DNA of 64,000 nt from Streptomyces sp. NBC_00433 (GTDB taxonomy: Bacteria; Actinomycetota; Actinomycetes; Streptomycetales; Streptomycetaceae), in NCBI GenBank assembly GCA_036015235.1, contig CP107926.1, positions 2,542,001 to 2,606,000 of the forward strand. The letters run 5' to 3'. Positions 7,952 to 17,202 of this stretch are shown here, piece after piece; positions within the stretch are counted from its first letter, which is position 1; the number at the start of each line of letters is the position of its first letter. A program made the position numbers and the translations under genes. The notes below the pieces were generated by a model. The model did no database searches and was not told the origin of the DNA. It saw only the letters and a program-made list of their open reading frames with translations.

Positions 7952-10900
7952 GTGGAGACAGTCAACGGTCCCGGCACACCGGGTGGGCGCAGGCTGGAGG
8001 CCGCGGTGGCCTTCGACCGGTGGGAGGAAGATCCGGACGACGAGCGGCGCTTGGCCGACGGACTACGCCTCGCCCTGGCCCTGCTGCCCGACGTCGGGGG
8101 CACGGACGACGAGCCGTTGCTGCACGAAATGCTGGGCGACCTGTATTTCCACCGGTCCCTCGTGACGGGCATCGACCCGGCCGTGTCGGTCGACGACCTG
8201 CGGGCCGCCACCGAACACCATCGGAGCGCCGCCGGAACCGCCGGCGCCGGCGCCGACCTCGCTCTGCTGCGGCAGAAGCTGAGCCTTTCCCTCGTGCTGC
8301 TCGGCAAGGTCACGAACGACCCGGCGGTGCTGCGGCAGGCGCTGGCGGAGTTCGGCGGGGCGCTCGCGACGGTCGAGCAGGTGCGGGCCGCGATGGGCGC
8401 GGAACCCACCGCCCAGGACCCGGGCGAACCGTGGTGGCTGTGGCCCACCACCGTCGAAATGCTCTTCGCGCGTGGCCTGTTGTGGGGCCAGTGGCGGGAC
8501 ATGACACAACTGGACGCCGCCAAAGGGGAGTTGGCCGCCGTACTGGCCAGAGAGGCGGCGTTGGACGACCTCGACCCCAACTACCAGGACCTGCTGGGCA
8601 GGTTGCTCTACGCCGTCGGCGCCGAAAACGACGACGACGCCTCCCGCGAACTGGCCCTGGAACTGCTCCGCAGGGCGGTGGCCGGCTGGCGGCCCGACGT
8701 GGACGGCGACGTCCCGCCCGCTGCCACGGCCCTGGCGATGCTGCAGTTCTCGCGCTACGGGGCGGACCGCGACCCGGATCGGCTGGCCGACGTCGCCGCC
8801 GGTGCCCAGGTCCTCCTCGCGCTGCCCGGGTTGGACCCGGAACTGCGCCCGCAGTTCCGGATGCTGCAACGGGCGGTGCACGTCGAGCGCGTCGAACTGG
8901 GCCTGGCGGAGTCCGATCCGGCGATCTTGGCAGGGGCGGACCCGGACTACGCGGCGATACTGCGGAGCACGATGGCCGAGATGCCGGACCTCGACGAGTC
9001 GGGGCGGTCCGCCATGGAACGGGAGATGACCGGCCCCCAGCAGCTCGGGGACGCCTTCGACCGGCTCTACGGCCGCTGGCAGTCGATGGATCACGGCAGC
9101 GAGGATTACGGGGTGGCGGCCGGCGCTCTGCTCACCCAGGCCATGAACGCCGACCCGCATGGCCGGCATATCGGCCAGGAGCGTGTCGAGGAGCTGCTGA
9201 AGGCGGCCGTCGCGGTGCGCACCGAGAACAGTGCGTGGCAGGTGGGCCTGCGCGGCCTCACCAGCATGCTGCTCGCCAGGAGCGGGATCGCCTCCGGCGG
9301 ACCGGCTGTTCAACGCGCGGTGGAATACGCGGAAAAGGCCGCCCTGCTGGGGGCGAGCGACCAGCAGCTGCGGGCGGTGGCGGGTCTCAGCAGGTCCACG
9401 GCCGCGGTGATCCGCGGCCAGCTGCTCGGCAGCAGGGACGACGTGGAATCCGCACTCGCCGAGTGGCAGAACGTGCGCGATTCCGATGTGCTGGATGACC
9501 GCCAACGGCACCTCTACGACGCCCAGTTCGCCTCTCTCGCGGTCGGTCGGGCACTGGCCCGCCGCGATCTGGCGGGCGTCGACGCGCAGGTGAGCACGCT
9601 GACTCAGGTGTTCCGCGGGATGCCGCCCGACGACTACTCCCGTGCCGAGACGTGGACGCTGCTGTCGAACGCACGTATGGCGCGCGACCGGCTCGCCGAT
9701 GACCTGGGCGAGCCGCCACTGCCCCCCGAGCCCGGCCGCCCGCGGCCCGCCGAGATCCGCGCGTCGGCGAAGAAGCTGCCGCAGGACCACCGCGCCTGGG
9801 TGCTCGGCGACAACGGGACCTCCTGGTGCGCGGACGGCGTCCGCACCAGGAATCTCGCCGTCCTCGTGGAAGGCACGGCTCTGGTGGAGGAGGCGCTGGA
9901 GCTGTGCGACGAGGGGGGCGACAGCTGGCTGCGGTACGCCTACTCGCTGGGCATCTCCAACTGCGCCCGCGCGCAGTTCGAACAGAAACTCAGCCGGCTC
10001 GACGCGGGCATCGGGTGGCTGGAGCGCGCGCTGTCGTTCACCGGCGGTCCCGAGCACCGGTTGTGGGTCACGGCCGGCATGAGCCTGGGAAACGCCTACC
10101 GGCTGCGCTCCCAAGCGCGTGGCAGCACCACGGCGCGCGCCGACCGGGCCCGGGGCCGGGCCGTCGGTCTGGACGCACTGCGCGGCCACGCCTGGGCGAC
10201 CTTCCTCCAGTCGGGCACGGAACACGCGACGCAGGCAGCCGCGGAAGCCACCGAAGTGGCCCTGGACGTGGCGGGCTGGTGTCTTGAGGACGGGATACCG
10301 GAGGAGGCGGTCCGGGCCCTGGACTCCTGCCGCGGCCTGGTGCTGCACGCGGCGACGACGGCGACGACGGTCCCGGAGCGGCTGGTGGCGGCAGGCCGGG
10401 CCGATCTGGCCGACGAGTGGCGGGCCGCCGGCGGGGACGGCGCGAACGGCAGTGCGCCGGGCGTTCCGTCCGGGGCGTCCAGCGACCTGCGCCGCCGGGT
10501 GCTGGAGACGTTCACCGGTCCGGAAGGTGTCCGGCAGCCGCAGGACATGCTGCTGGAACCGCCCGGACCCGGGGAGATCGGCGCCGCGCTGCGCATGCTC
10601 GGCGCGGACGCGCTGGTGTACCTGGTACCCGGCGGCGAGGACCGCAACGGCGCGGCCGTGCTGGTCACGTCCGACGGCCGTACCCATTCCCTGCCACTGG
10701 TGCACTTACTGGAGCGGTCGGGCCCGATCCGTGACTACCAACCTCTGCCGCAGGGCCGGGACATGGGCCCGGCCACCCCGGTCGGCGAGCCGGGGCCGCC
10801 GCCGCTGGCCAAGCAGCTCGACCGACTGTGCTCGTGGGCGTGGTCGGTCGCGATGAAGCCGCTGTTGGGCTCTCTCGGCGCCCCCGAACGCAAGCCGGTT

Positions 10901-11716
10901 GTCGTCCTGGTGCCGATGGGCGCGTTCGGCGTGATCCCCTGGCACGCGGCGTGGGAACCCGGCCTGCGCGGCGCCAGGACGTACGCCATCGAACGCGCCT
11001 CGATCTCCTACGCCGCTTCGGCGCGGCTCCTGTGTGACGTCGCCGCCCGCCCGGCAGCGCGGCATCGGGGTACGGCGCTGATCGTCGGCAACCCCACCGG
11101 CGACCTGCGGTACGCGGGCGAGGAGGCGGCCGCCATCTGGCAGGCCTTCTATCCGGACGGCGAGTTCGTGGGCGCGCAGGCCACGCCGGACCGGGTGCGG
11201 AACTGGCTGCGCGGGCCCGACAGCGCCGGTGGGGTGCTGCACCTGGCCTGCCACGGCACAGTCGAGGAGCACCGCAGGCACAGTGCGTACCTCGCGCTCA
11301 GCGGCGGCGAACTCGCCGCCGAGGAGATGACGGAGGCGGCCCGGGGGCCGGGCGGGGACGCCACCGCGCTGGAGCTCGTGGTGCTGGCGGCCTGCCGCAG
11401 CCATGTATCGGGCCGTGGCCACAACGAGGCGTACAGCCTGGCCACCGCGTTCCTGGTGACAGGTGCGCGGTCGGTGGTCGGTTCGCTGTGGCCGGTACCG
11501 GATGCCACCACGTCGGTGCTGATGTTCATGGTCCACCACTACCTGCGCCGGGAGGGCGAACCGCCCGGACGAGCCCTGCGGCGGGCGCAGTTGTGGATGC
11601 TCGACCCGATGCGGCGGATCCCGGACGACATGCCGGAGGCGCTGCGCGAGCGGGCGGCGGTTGTGGCCAGGGACGATCTCTCCGGTTGGGCGGGCTTCAC
11701 CCATCTGGGACAGTAG
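7952..11716 (+). CDS. CHAT-domain (caspase-like) protease with long helical-repeat region
   Basis: Up to 1254 residues. The first roughly 880 residues are mostly helical repeats of TPR type (runs of A/L with LGNAYRLR- and LARSG-like turns). The C-terminal 330 residues are a CHAT protease with the His-Cys dyad intact: His1101 in LHLACHG and Cys1148 in LAACRS, followed by the hallmark GARSVVGSLWPVPD. CHAT proteases (separase-like fold) are activated by partner sensors and cut host or partner proteins, as in Craspase and gasdermin systems. GTG 7952 has little Shine-Dalgarno signal. GTG 8006, five bases after GGAGG, may be the true start and would shorten the product by 18 residues. The gene follows the RES toxin by 11 bases and its 3' end overlaps the convergent caspase gene by 20 bases. 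Confidence 0.85.
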   Translation: METVNGPGTPGGRRLEAAVAFDRWEEDPDDERRLADGLRLALALLPDVGGTDDEPLLHEMLGDLYFHRSLVTGIDPAVSVDDLRAATEHHRSAAGTAGAGADLALLRQKLSLSLVLLGKVTNDPAVLRQALAEFGGALATVEQVRAAMGAEPTAQDPGEPWWLWPTTVEMLFARGLLWGQWRDMTQLDAAKGELAAVLAREAALDDLDPNYQDLLGRLLYAVGAENDDDASRELALELLRRAVAGWRPDVDGDVPPAATALAMLQFSRYGADRDPDRLADVAAGAQVLLALPGLDPELRPQFRMLQRAVHVERVELGLAESDPAILAGADPDYAAILRSTMAEMPDLDESGRSAMEREMTGPQQLGDAFDRLYGRWQSMDHGSEDYGVAAGALLTQAMNADPHGRHIGQERVEELLKAAVAVRTENSAWQVGLRGLTSMLLARSGIASGGPAVQRAVEYAEKAALLGASDQQLRAVAGLSRSTAAVIRGQLLGSRDDVESALAEWQNVRDSDVLDDRQRHLYDAQFASLAVGRALARRDLAGVDAQVSTLTQVFRGMPPDDYSRAETWTLLSNARMARDRLADDLGEPPLPPEPGRPRPAEIRASAKKLPQDHRAWVLGDNGTSWCADGVRTRNLAVLVEGTALVEEALELCDEGGDSWLRYAYSLGISNCARAQFEQKLSRLDAGIGWLERALSFTGGPEHRLWVTAGMSLGNAYRLRSQARGSTTARADRARGRAVGLDALRGHAWATFLQSGTEHATQAAAEATEVALDVAGWCLEDGIPEEAVRALDSCRGLVLHAATTATTVPERLVAAGRADLADEWRAAGGDGANGSAPGVPSGASSDLRRRVLETFTGPEGVRQPQDMLLEPPGPGEIGAALRMLGADALVYLVPGGEDRNGAAVLVTSDGRTHSLPLVHLLERSGPIRDYQPLPQGRDMGPATPVGEPGPPPLAKQLDRLCSWAWSVAMKPLLGSLGAPERKPVVVLVPMGAFGVIPWHAAWEPGLRGARTYAIERASISYAASARLLCDVAARPAARHRGTALIVGNPTGDLRYAGEEAAAIWQAFYPDGEFVGAQATPDRVRNWLRGPDSAGGVLHLACHGTVEEHRRHSAYLALSGGELAAEEMTEAARGPGGDATALELVVLAACRSHVSGRGHNEAYSLATAFLVTGARSVVGSLWPVPDATTSVLMFMVHHYLRREGEPPGRALRRAQLWMLDPMRRIPDDMPEALRERAAVVARDDLSGWAGFTHLGQ

Positions 11717-13787
11717 CGCCGGGGACGACCGTCCGCAGTGGCAGCGTCACCACCCCCCACTGGCCCGGCGGCCGCGGGGCGGTGGGCCCGAGATCGCGGC
11801 TGGGACGGGTGGGCGCGGCGAACCTCAGCAGGCCGTCGGCGGCCGGGCCCGTCTCCCGGCCGGTCGGCGCCTCCGGTCTCCAGGCGGGGAGTTCGAACGG
11901 CACGGTGTTCAATTCCCCTTCAGCGACGATCAGTTTGAGCCAGTCGCCCACCTCGGCGCCGGGTACCGCCGGACGCCCGGGTGGCAGCGACAGCCGTACC
12001 GGCTCGCCGTCCAGCGCGAGCCCGATGCGCCCCGGGCCGATGAAGTCGCCGCGGTAGAGGGCGGTGTGGCTCGCGTAGCTGTCGGTGAGGTCCAGCAGCA
12101 CGCACCACAGAGTGCGGGACATGGAGCGGTTGTGAATCCGGATCGACACCAGCGGCTCGCGCGGGCCTTCGGGCCCGGTACCGTAGCGGAAGACCCGCTC
12201 GCCACCGCCGTCAGGCGGTTCGGCAGTGGAACTGCCCGACGGGATGATCTCGACCCCGACCAGGGAATTGAGGGGCGAGGCCACGTTCGACAGGTCCCGC
12301 AGCCGGTGCCATCGGGTGAGGTGGACCAGACAGTCCGCGACCCGCCACGCGTCGTGCTCGCCCTCGAAGGGAAGCGGCGGTACGGCCTGGCTGCCGTCCC
12401 TGCGCAGCACGCGGGCCGCTCCCGCCCTGATCGCCACCCGGAAGCCCAGCGAGCCGGCCACGATCGTCCCGGACCGCACCAGTGGGCTCGGCCCGCCGCC
12501 GGGGCCCGCCGACGCGAGCGCGGTGCGCAGCCACCTCGCGGCGCGCGGCTCGCCCGGAGCGTCGGTCGTCACCCACGCGGGCGGCACCGCCAGCGCGGAC
12601 ACCGCCACCGGATAGACCTGCCCCGCCCGCGGCACCCACCCGCACGGTACGACGAGTGTCCGGTCCGCGCGGACTGTGTGGGCGCGGACAGTGCGTGAAC
12701 CGGTGGTACCGGCGCCGGGGTCAGCCTTCTGGCTGCCCGAGCCGGGGCCGCTGTACGGGCCGGTCGAGGTCGGTCCGCCGGCCGACGGCTCCGGTGCCGT
12801 CGCGGCGCCTTCCGGATCCTCGCCGCTCCCCCCGGTGCCCGGGTCAGGTGCGTCCGGGCTCGTCACCGTGAATTCCGTGCCCTCCGCGCCGCCCGTGTCG
12901 CGCAATCCGTGAGAGGCGCCGTAGTCGACCTCCCAGCCGTCGGGGCCCTGGCGCAGGAGGGCGGCGCCGGGATACCGCACGGCCCCGCCGAGCAGGGGCT
13001 GATCGGCGGGCCCGCCCGCGTCCGGCGGGTAGAGGGTGGGGTGCTGGAAGCCGGTGGAGACCTGGACCCGGCAGTGCGCGGCGGCCAGCAGCTCACGGTA
13101 GGCGGCAGCCGGGCCGGAGCCGGCCAGCGCGGCGAGCAGGGCACGGCTGAAAACCCCCTGTTGGTGACCGGAGAACGCGTCCTCGTAGGCGAGTTCGTTG
13201 AGCCGGCACGCTGCGAGCAGGACGTAGGAGGCGGCTGCCGGCGGTGCCTGCACGTCCCGCGCCGCCGGCCGCAGCCGCCGCCACCACGGCTCGGGCGGCG
13301 CCCAGCGCGCCGTGAGCCCGTGATCCCGGGTGGCGCCGCCCGAATAGCAGCAGTCCAGGACCGCGACGGTGTGCACCCCCCGTCCGGCCGACTCCGCCAG
13401 AAGCGCGCCGAGATCCTTGTCCAGCAGCGGCCCGTCGTGGCAGACCAGGGCCTGGCTGTACCCGGTGGCCTCGGTCGACTCGCGCTCGGGGCCTGCGGCG
13501 AACTCCGTACCGTGGCCGGAGAACCACAGCAGTGCGGTGTCACCGGGTTCGGCCCGCCCGAGATGCCCGGTGATGCCGTCGATCACCGCCCGCACGGTCG
13601 CGGAGCCGTTCGTCAGCACCTTCACCCGCACGGGCCCGTCGACCCCCTGCCGCAACCAGTCGTGCGCAGCGGCGATGTCGTTGAGACAGCCGGTCAGCGA
13701 AGGCCGGCCGGCGGGGTAGTCGTCGATGCCCACGAGGAGGGCGTGGACGGCCCTGTGCTCCGGTCTGTCGGACGGTGTCGCAGGCAT
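11697..13787 (-). CDS. Caspase-family (C14) protease with C-terminal accessory domain
   Basis: A 696-residue protein. Residues 12-240 form a caspase fold: HALLVGIDDYP, catalytic His92 in WFSGHGTEF, and DCCYSGG with the likely nucleophile Cys147. A Gly/Ser/Pro-rich linker (about residues 300-360) leads to a C-terminal region of about 330 residues. That region contains NRSMSRTLWCVLLDLT, a block often seen in bacterial caspase-associated modules. Bacterial caspases are effectors or processing enzymes in immunity and programmed death. The ATG at 13787 is taken rather than 13871 because the caspase core starts right after it; no strong Shine-Dalgarno sequence is visible for either. It points against the flanking plus-strand genes, ends 20 bases inside the CHAT gene, and shares a 199-base divergent promoter region with the gene at 13987. 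Confidence 0.85.
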   Translation of the reverse strand: MPATPSDRPEHRAVHALLVGIDDYPAGRPSLTGCLNDIAAAHDWLRQGVDGPVRVKVLTNGSATVRAVIDGITGHLGRAEPGDTALLWFSGHGTEFAAGPERESTEATGYSQALVCHDGPLLDKDLGALLAESAGRGVHTVAVLDCCYSGGATRDHGLTARWAPPEPWWRRLRPAARDVQAPPAAASYVLLAACRLNELAYEDAFSGHQQGVFSRALLAALAGSGPAAAYRELLAAAHCRVQVSTGFQHPTLYPPDAGGPADQPLLGGAVRYPGAALLRQGPDGWEVDYGASHGLRDTGGAEGTEFTVTSPDAPDPGTGGSGEDPEGAATAPEPSAGGPTSTGPYSGPGSGSQKADPGAGTTGSRTVRAHTVRADRTLVVPCGWVPRAGQVYPVAVSALAVPPAWVTTDAPGEPRAARWLRTALASAGPGGGPSPLVRSGTIVAGSLGFRVAIRAGAARVLRRDGSQAVPPLPFEGEHDAWRVADCLVHLTRWHRLRDLSNVASPLNSLVGVEIIPSGSSTAEPPDGGGERVFRYGTGPEGPREPLVSIRIHNRSMSRTLWCVLLDLTDSYASHTALYRGDFIGPGRIGLALDGEPVRLSLPPGRPAVPGAEVGDWLKLIVAEGELNTVPFELPAWRPEAPTGRETGPAADGLLRFAAPTRPSRDLGPTAPRPPGQWGVVTLPLRTVVPGATVPDG

Positions 13788-13986
13788 GGACGAAGTCTGG
13801 CAGCCCCGGTGCGTCCGGGCATCGGGAAAGCCGGTTGCGCACAGGGCGATTCCCGGGCGGAAGAAGGTCATCGACCGCGAATTCGGCCAATGCGGCTCAT
13901 GATGGCAACGGGCCCATTAATCTGCTGGCACGCTCCGGCACCGTAACGCGGTGTCAGAGGCATACCCATGAGGTGCGGGGGAACGC

Positions 13987-14466
13987 ATGGGATCGACTGA
14001 ACGGCCGCGCCGCGTCATTCCGGCCGCCGAGCCGATCGGAAAACTTCGTACAGGAACCGACAATGCCGTCTCCGCCGCACCGCTCACCGGCCGGCAAGGT
14101 CTCGCGGCGGACCGGTGGCGCAACCGGCCGGCCGAGCTGCTTGCCGCCGTCACCAGACTGGACGCCCGCCTCGGCCCGGAGGCGCTGCGCGAGACCGCGC
14201 GGTGGCTGCGCGAGCACTACACCGCCTCGTACGGATTGGTCCCACTGGGCTTCGTCGCCCAGTGCTTCCTTGGGCCGCCCTACGTCGACCACCGGCTCAG
14301 CCTCGACGGCGTGATCATCGACCACTTCGCAGCCGGGGAAGCGATGCCGGAGCCCTTCGGAGCGGCCCGGATGCTGGCTCGCTCGGGCGCGTACGCGTTC
14401 GTCGAGGTGTACAGCGACGGACTGATCCTCCCGGTGCTGGACGACGGCGGGATCGTTCGTCCCTGA
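13987..14466 (+). CDS. Hypothetical protein, first gene of the AAA+ module
   Basis: A 159-residue soluble protein that I do not recognise. The first 35 residues look disordered. A helical segment (LLAAVTRLDARLGPEALRET) follows, then a compact C-terminal part with alternating hydrophobic strands (GLVPLGFVAQCFLGPPYVDH and AYAFVEVYSDGLILPVL). GCGGGGG lies about five bases before the ATG. It starts 200 bases from the divergent caspase gene and precedes the coiled-coil membrane protein by 99 bases. That suggests it is the first gene of a transcript running to the AAA+ ATPase. A small recognition or adaptor protein is possible, but this is only position-based. Confidence 0.6.
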   Translation: MGSTERPRRVIPAAEPIGKLRTGTDNAVSAAPLTGRQGLAADRWRNRPAELLAAVTRLDARLGPEALRETARWLREHYTASYGLVPLGFVAQCFLGPPYVDHRLSLDGVIIDHFAAGEAMPEPFGAARMLARSGAYAFVEVYSDGLILPVLDDGGIVRP

Positions 14467-14565
14467 GCCGGTCCTTGCCGCTGCCCCGCCCCGTCGCCGC
14501 GCCGCACGTCGAAGCCCGAACGCACGCCGAGCCACCCGCACGTGACATCGAACGGAGAATCGCCC

Positions 14566-16341
14566 ATGGCTGAAATCGATTACCAGTTAAGCAAGATGGT
14601 GCGCGACCTGAGCGTAGAAGTGTCGCGGGTCGGCGGCAGCGTCGAGTCGGTCTCCGGTCAAGTGCGGCAAGTGGACTCGGCGCAGCAGCGCACCGAGAGC
14701 GAACTCATGCAACTCATCGCGGAATTCCGCGAGTTCGTCAGCAAAGCCGACATGACCGCCAACCGGCAGTTCGCCGTGACCAGGCTCGGCAACCTGCAGG
14801 ACGAACTGGATCACAAGTTCCGCCACTACGGCACGGTCCGCCGAACGGCCACCGGCATCCTCCAGGCGTTCGACGTCGGCCTCGTCTCGGAAGACGTCGT
14901 CCGGCAGATCACCGAGGAGCTGATGCTGCAGACGCCGGGCTACTGGCTCGCGCCCGCCCTGGTCGCGCTCGCCGCGTGGTCGGATGACAACCAGTCGCTG
15001 TACGAGCGGGCTATCGAGGAGGCCTCGCGTCGCTCCCCGGACCGTACCGCGCTGCTGTTCGCACTGATCCTTCGCCGCCAGGGCCGCCATGCCGGCTCCG
15101 TCCGGTGGCTGCGGCACTACCTCATGGCGCAGGACCCGACGGGACTCGGACGGGAGTTCCCGGTCATCCTGGAGTGCATATCCCAGGGCGCGTTCGGTCC
15201 TGCGGGCCGGACCCTGCTCCGCGAGAGGCTCGACGGCTGGCAGCAGATCCTGGTGACGGATGAGCAGGTCCGGCTGGCCCAGGTGAGCCGCTGGTTCGCC
15301 GCGATCGAGGGGCTGCGGGGACCGGTCAGCACGGCGTATCCACGGTTGGCCAAGATCTCACCGCAGTGGCCCCAGCTCGACGGCGCGCTGCGGTCGGCCG
15401 GGGTGCATCAGGCTCTGCTGGACAAGTACGAGGACCTGATGGCCTACCAGGCGCAGCCGTCGGACCGGCTCGAGGACACCGTGGACGACATCCTCGACCA
15501 GTTGGTCAGCGAGTACGACAACGAGGAATTGCCGCTGCGCCGGGACATCGCCTTCAACAACGCCGTCCTCGCCCACGACGGTGACAAGGAAGCTGCCAAA
15601 AAGGTCACGGACGCCGATGCCTCCTCCCTGGCGGAGTCCTCCGACTACCTGACCGTGCAGTCGACCACGGCGCTCGACCCTGATTCCGTCGGCGCTTCCC
15701 GAGCCACCCAGCAACTGTCGGTCGCAGCCTGCCGGGAGTGGTTCTCCCAGGCCCACGCGGGTTTCAGCCGTGACTACCGGGCCGCCGTACCCTCCTCGGT
15801 CGAGGTGACGTCCAGTCGGCCGGATCTCGTCGGCAACGGCAACAAGACGTTCCGGATGGCGCCGTGGCGGGGCTCCTTCAACACCCCCCAGGACCAGTTG
15901 GAGCGTTCTCTCGTCGCGCACTGGGATCACAGCACCAAGGCATACATCGAGTCCCTCGCCTATGACCCGACCAAGCCCCTTGTGGGGCTCGGCTGCACGG
16001 TCTTCGCGATTTTCCTGCTGTTCGTGGGGGTGAACGTGGGATTCGCGTTCATCGCTGCGGTCGTCGTCGGCGGAGTGTGGGGGCTGATGATCCACAACCG
16101 CGTCGAGACCAGCCGGAATGGACAGAAGGCCGCCGAAGCGGTGATCGACCGGCTCAAGAAGGAGGCGGTCGCGGATCTGCGCGGCGCCGCGGTGGAACTC
16201 ACCGACTGGCAAAAGCACTATCAGGAGGCCGATGCGGTCTCCGCGCGGGTACGTCAGTTCATCGCCTCACTGGCCACCGCAACCACCGCGGCCGCTCCCT
16301 TCGAAGGGCGCGTCGTCACTGAAGGAGGCGCATCCGCGTGA
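14566..16341 (+). CDS. Coiled-coil protein with two C-terminal membrane helices
   Basis: A 591-residue protein starting at ATG 14566 (GGAG eight bases upstream; an in-frame ATG at 14542 lacks a site). Residues 1-60 form a coiled coil (VESVSGQVRQVDSAQQRTES). Residues 60-310 are helical, of tetratricopeptide-like composition. Two adjacent hydrophobic helices follow at about 472-511 (GCTVFAIFLLFVGVNVGFAF, then AAVVVGGVWGLMI), and a second coiled coil ends the protein. This gives a membrane-anchored protein with both ends probably in the cytoplasm. No enzyme motif is seen. The stop overlaps the GTG of the next gene (GTGA), so translation is coupled. As the partner of a AAA+ ATPase and two proteases it could be a membrane sensor, scaffold or target; this is inference. 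Confidence 0.65.
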   Translation: MAEIDYQLSKMVRDLSVEVSRVGGSVESVSGQVRQVDSAQQRTESELMQLIAEFREFVSKADMTANRQFAVTRLGNLQDELDHKFRHYGTVRRTATGILQAFDVGLVSEDVVRQITEELMLQTPGYWLAPALVALAAWSDDNQSLYERAIEEASRRSPDRTALLFALILRRQGRHAGSVRWLRHYLMAQDPTGLGREFPVILECISQGAFGPAGRTLLRERLDGWQQILVTDEQVRLAQVSRWFAAIEGLRGPVSTAYPRLAKISPQWPQLDGALRSAGVHQALLDKYEDLMAYQAQPSDRLEDTVDDILDQLVSEYDNEELPLRRDIAFNNAVLAHDGDKEAAKKVTDADASSLAESSDYLTVQSTTALDPDSVGASRATQQLSVAACREWFSQAHAGFSRDYRAAVPSSVEVTSSRPDLVGNGNKTFRMAPWRGSFNTPQDQLERSLVAHWDHSTKAYIESLAYDPTKPLVGLGCTVFAIFLLFVGVNVGFAFIAAVVVGGVWGLMIHNRVETSRNGQKAAEAVIDRLKKEAVADLRGAAVELTDWQKHYQEADAVSARVRQFIASLATATTAAAPFEGRVVTEGGASA

Positions 16342-16535
16342 CCAACGAACCCCCTCGCCCGGCCGACGGCCCGCCGGGCGCACCGCCACAGACCACGCCA
16401 TGGGCCTCCGACACCCTCCGGGAGCGGAAGGGGCCGGTCACCGGCCGGCTGCGCCGTACCGTGGCCGACCTGCCGGCATGGGATCCGCTGCCCCCGGGGG
16501 AGCCGCTCGTCCGGCGGCCGGGAAGCGCCGAGTGA
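16338..16535 (+). CDS. Small proline-rich coupled protein
   Basis: A 65-residue protein, Pro/Arg-rich and probably disordered, with no recognised domain. Its GTG overlaps the TGA of the preceding gene and its own TGA overlaps the next GTG, both as GTGA. This makes a translationally coupled chain and is the main evidence that the gene is real. It may be a linker peptide or adaptor for the flanking membrane protein and the 187-residue protein. Confidence 0.55.
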   Translation: MTNEPPRPADGPPGAPPQTTPWASDTLRERKGPVTGRLRRTVADLPAWDPLPPGEPLVRRPGSAE

Positions 16536-17095
16536 GCGGGCTGTGGGCGGACCGTGGGCCGTACCACGCCTGGGCCGACTACCTGGAGAACTGGGCGGCG
16601 GGGGCGGTCGACCTGACGACGCCGCCCGCCCTGGCGCCCGAGGACCTGCCCCAGGACGGCTGGCAGCGGCTGCTGACCCGGATCGACCAAGCGGTCAGCA
16701 GCCGGCTCCAGGCGTGGGCCGACGCCCTGGTGGCGGCGCTGTCCGAGGCGCCGGACGAGTTCTCCGCCGGGAGGGCGCTGGCGCAGTCCCGCGCGGGACT
16801 GCGCCAAGTGCTGCTGCTCACACGGGTGCCGAGTCTGCCGGAGGACTTCCGCTCCCAGATGGCGCAGGCTGTCGGTAAGCAAGTACAGCGCGTGCAGTTC
16901 GACTTGGAGCGGGAGCTCGACCGGGCCGTGACCGCCGGGCTGGACGCGCGGTGGGTCGAGGCCCGGCGCCGTACTCTGCGGGACAACCCGCTGACGGCAG
17001 TGCTGTCCGCCGAGCCCGCTGCCGCGGAGACGCCCGCTCCCGCCTGGTCCTACGATCCGGCGGGCGGCGGCCGACGGCGGGTGGTCCCCCGCTGA
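16532..17095 (+). CDS. Hypothetical helical protein upstream of the AAA+ ATPase
   Basis: A 187-residue, mostly helical protein beginning VSGLWADRGPYHAWADYLEN. It continues with amphipathic helices (QRLLTRIDQAVSSRLQAWAD; RALAQSRAGLRQVLLLTR) and a basic C-terminus. No known domain was recognised. GTG 16532 overlaps the previous stop by GTGA; the longer frame upstream is not supported by a start site. The 107-base gap to the AAA+ gene is C/T-rich and lacks another start. Conserved position between the membrane coiled-coil protein and the ATPase suggests an adaptor in the same complex. Confidence 0.6.
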   Translation: MSGLWADRGPYHAWADYLENWAAGAVDLTTPPALAPEDLPQDGWQRLLTRIDQAVSSRLQAWADALVAALSEAPDEFSAGRALAQSRAGLRQVLLLTRVPSLPEDFRSQMAQAVGKQVQRVQFDLERELDRAVTAGLDARWVEARRRTLRDNPLTAVLSAEPAAAETPAPAWSYDPAGGGRRRVVPR

Positions 17096-17202
17096 CGGCG
17101 GTACCCCGCGCCCTCCTTGACCTCCTCGGCCTCTCCCGGCGTTCTGCCCTTCCCCGACCTTCTTCCTTTCCCGCTACCGAACGAGCTGACGAGGCCCACC
17201 CC

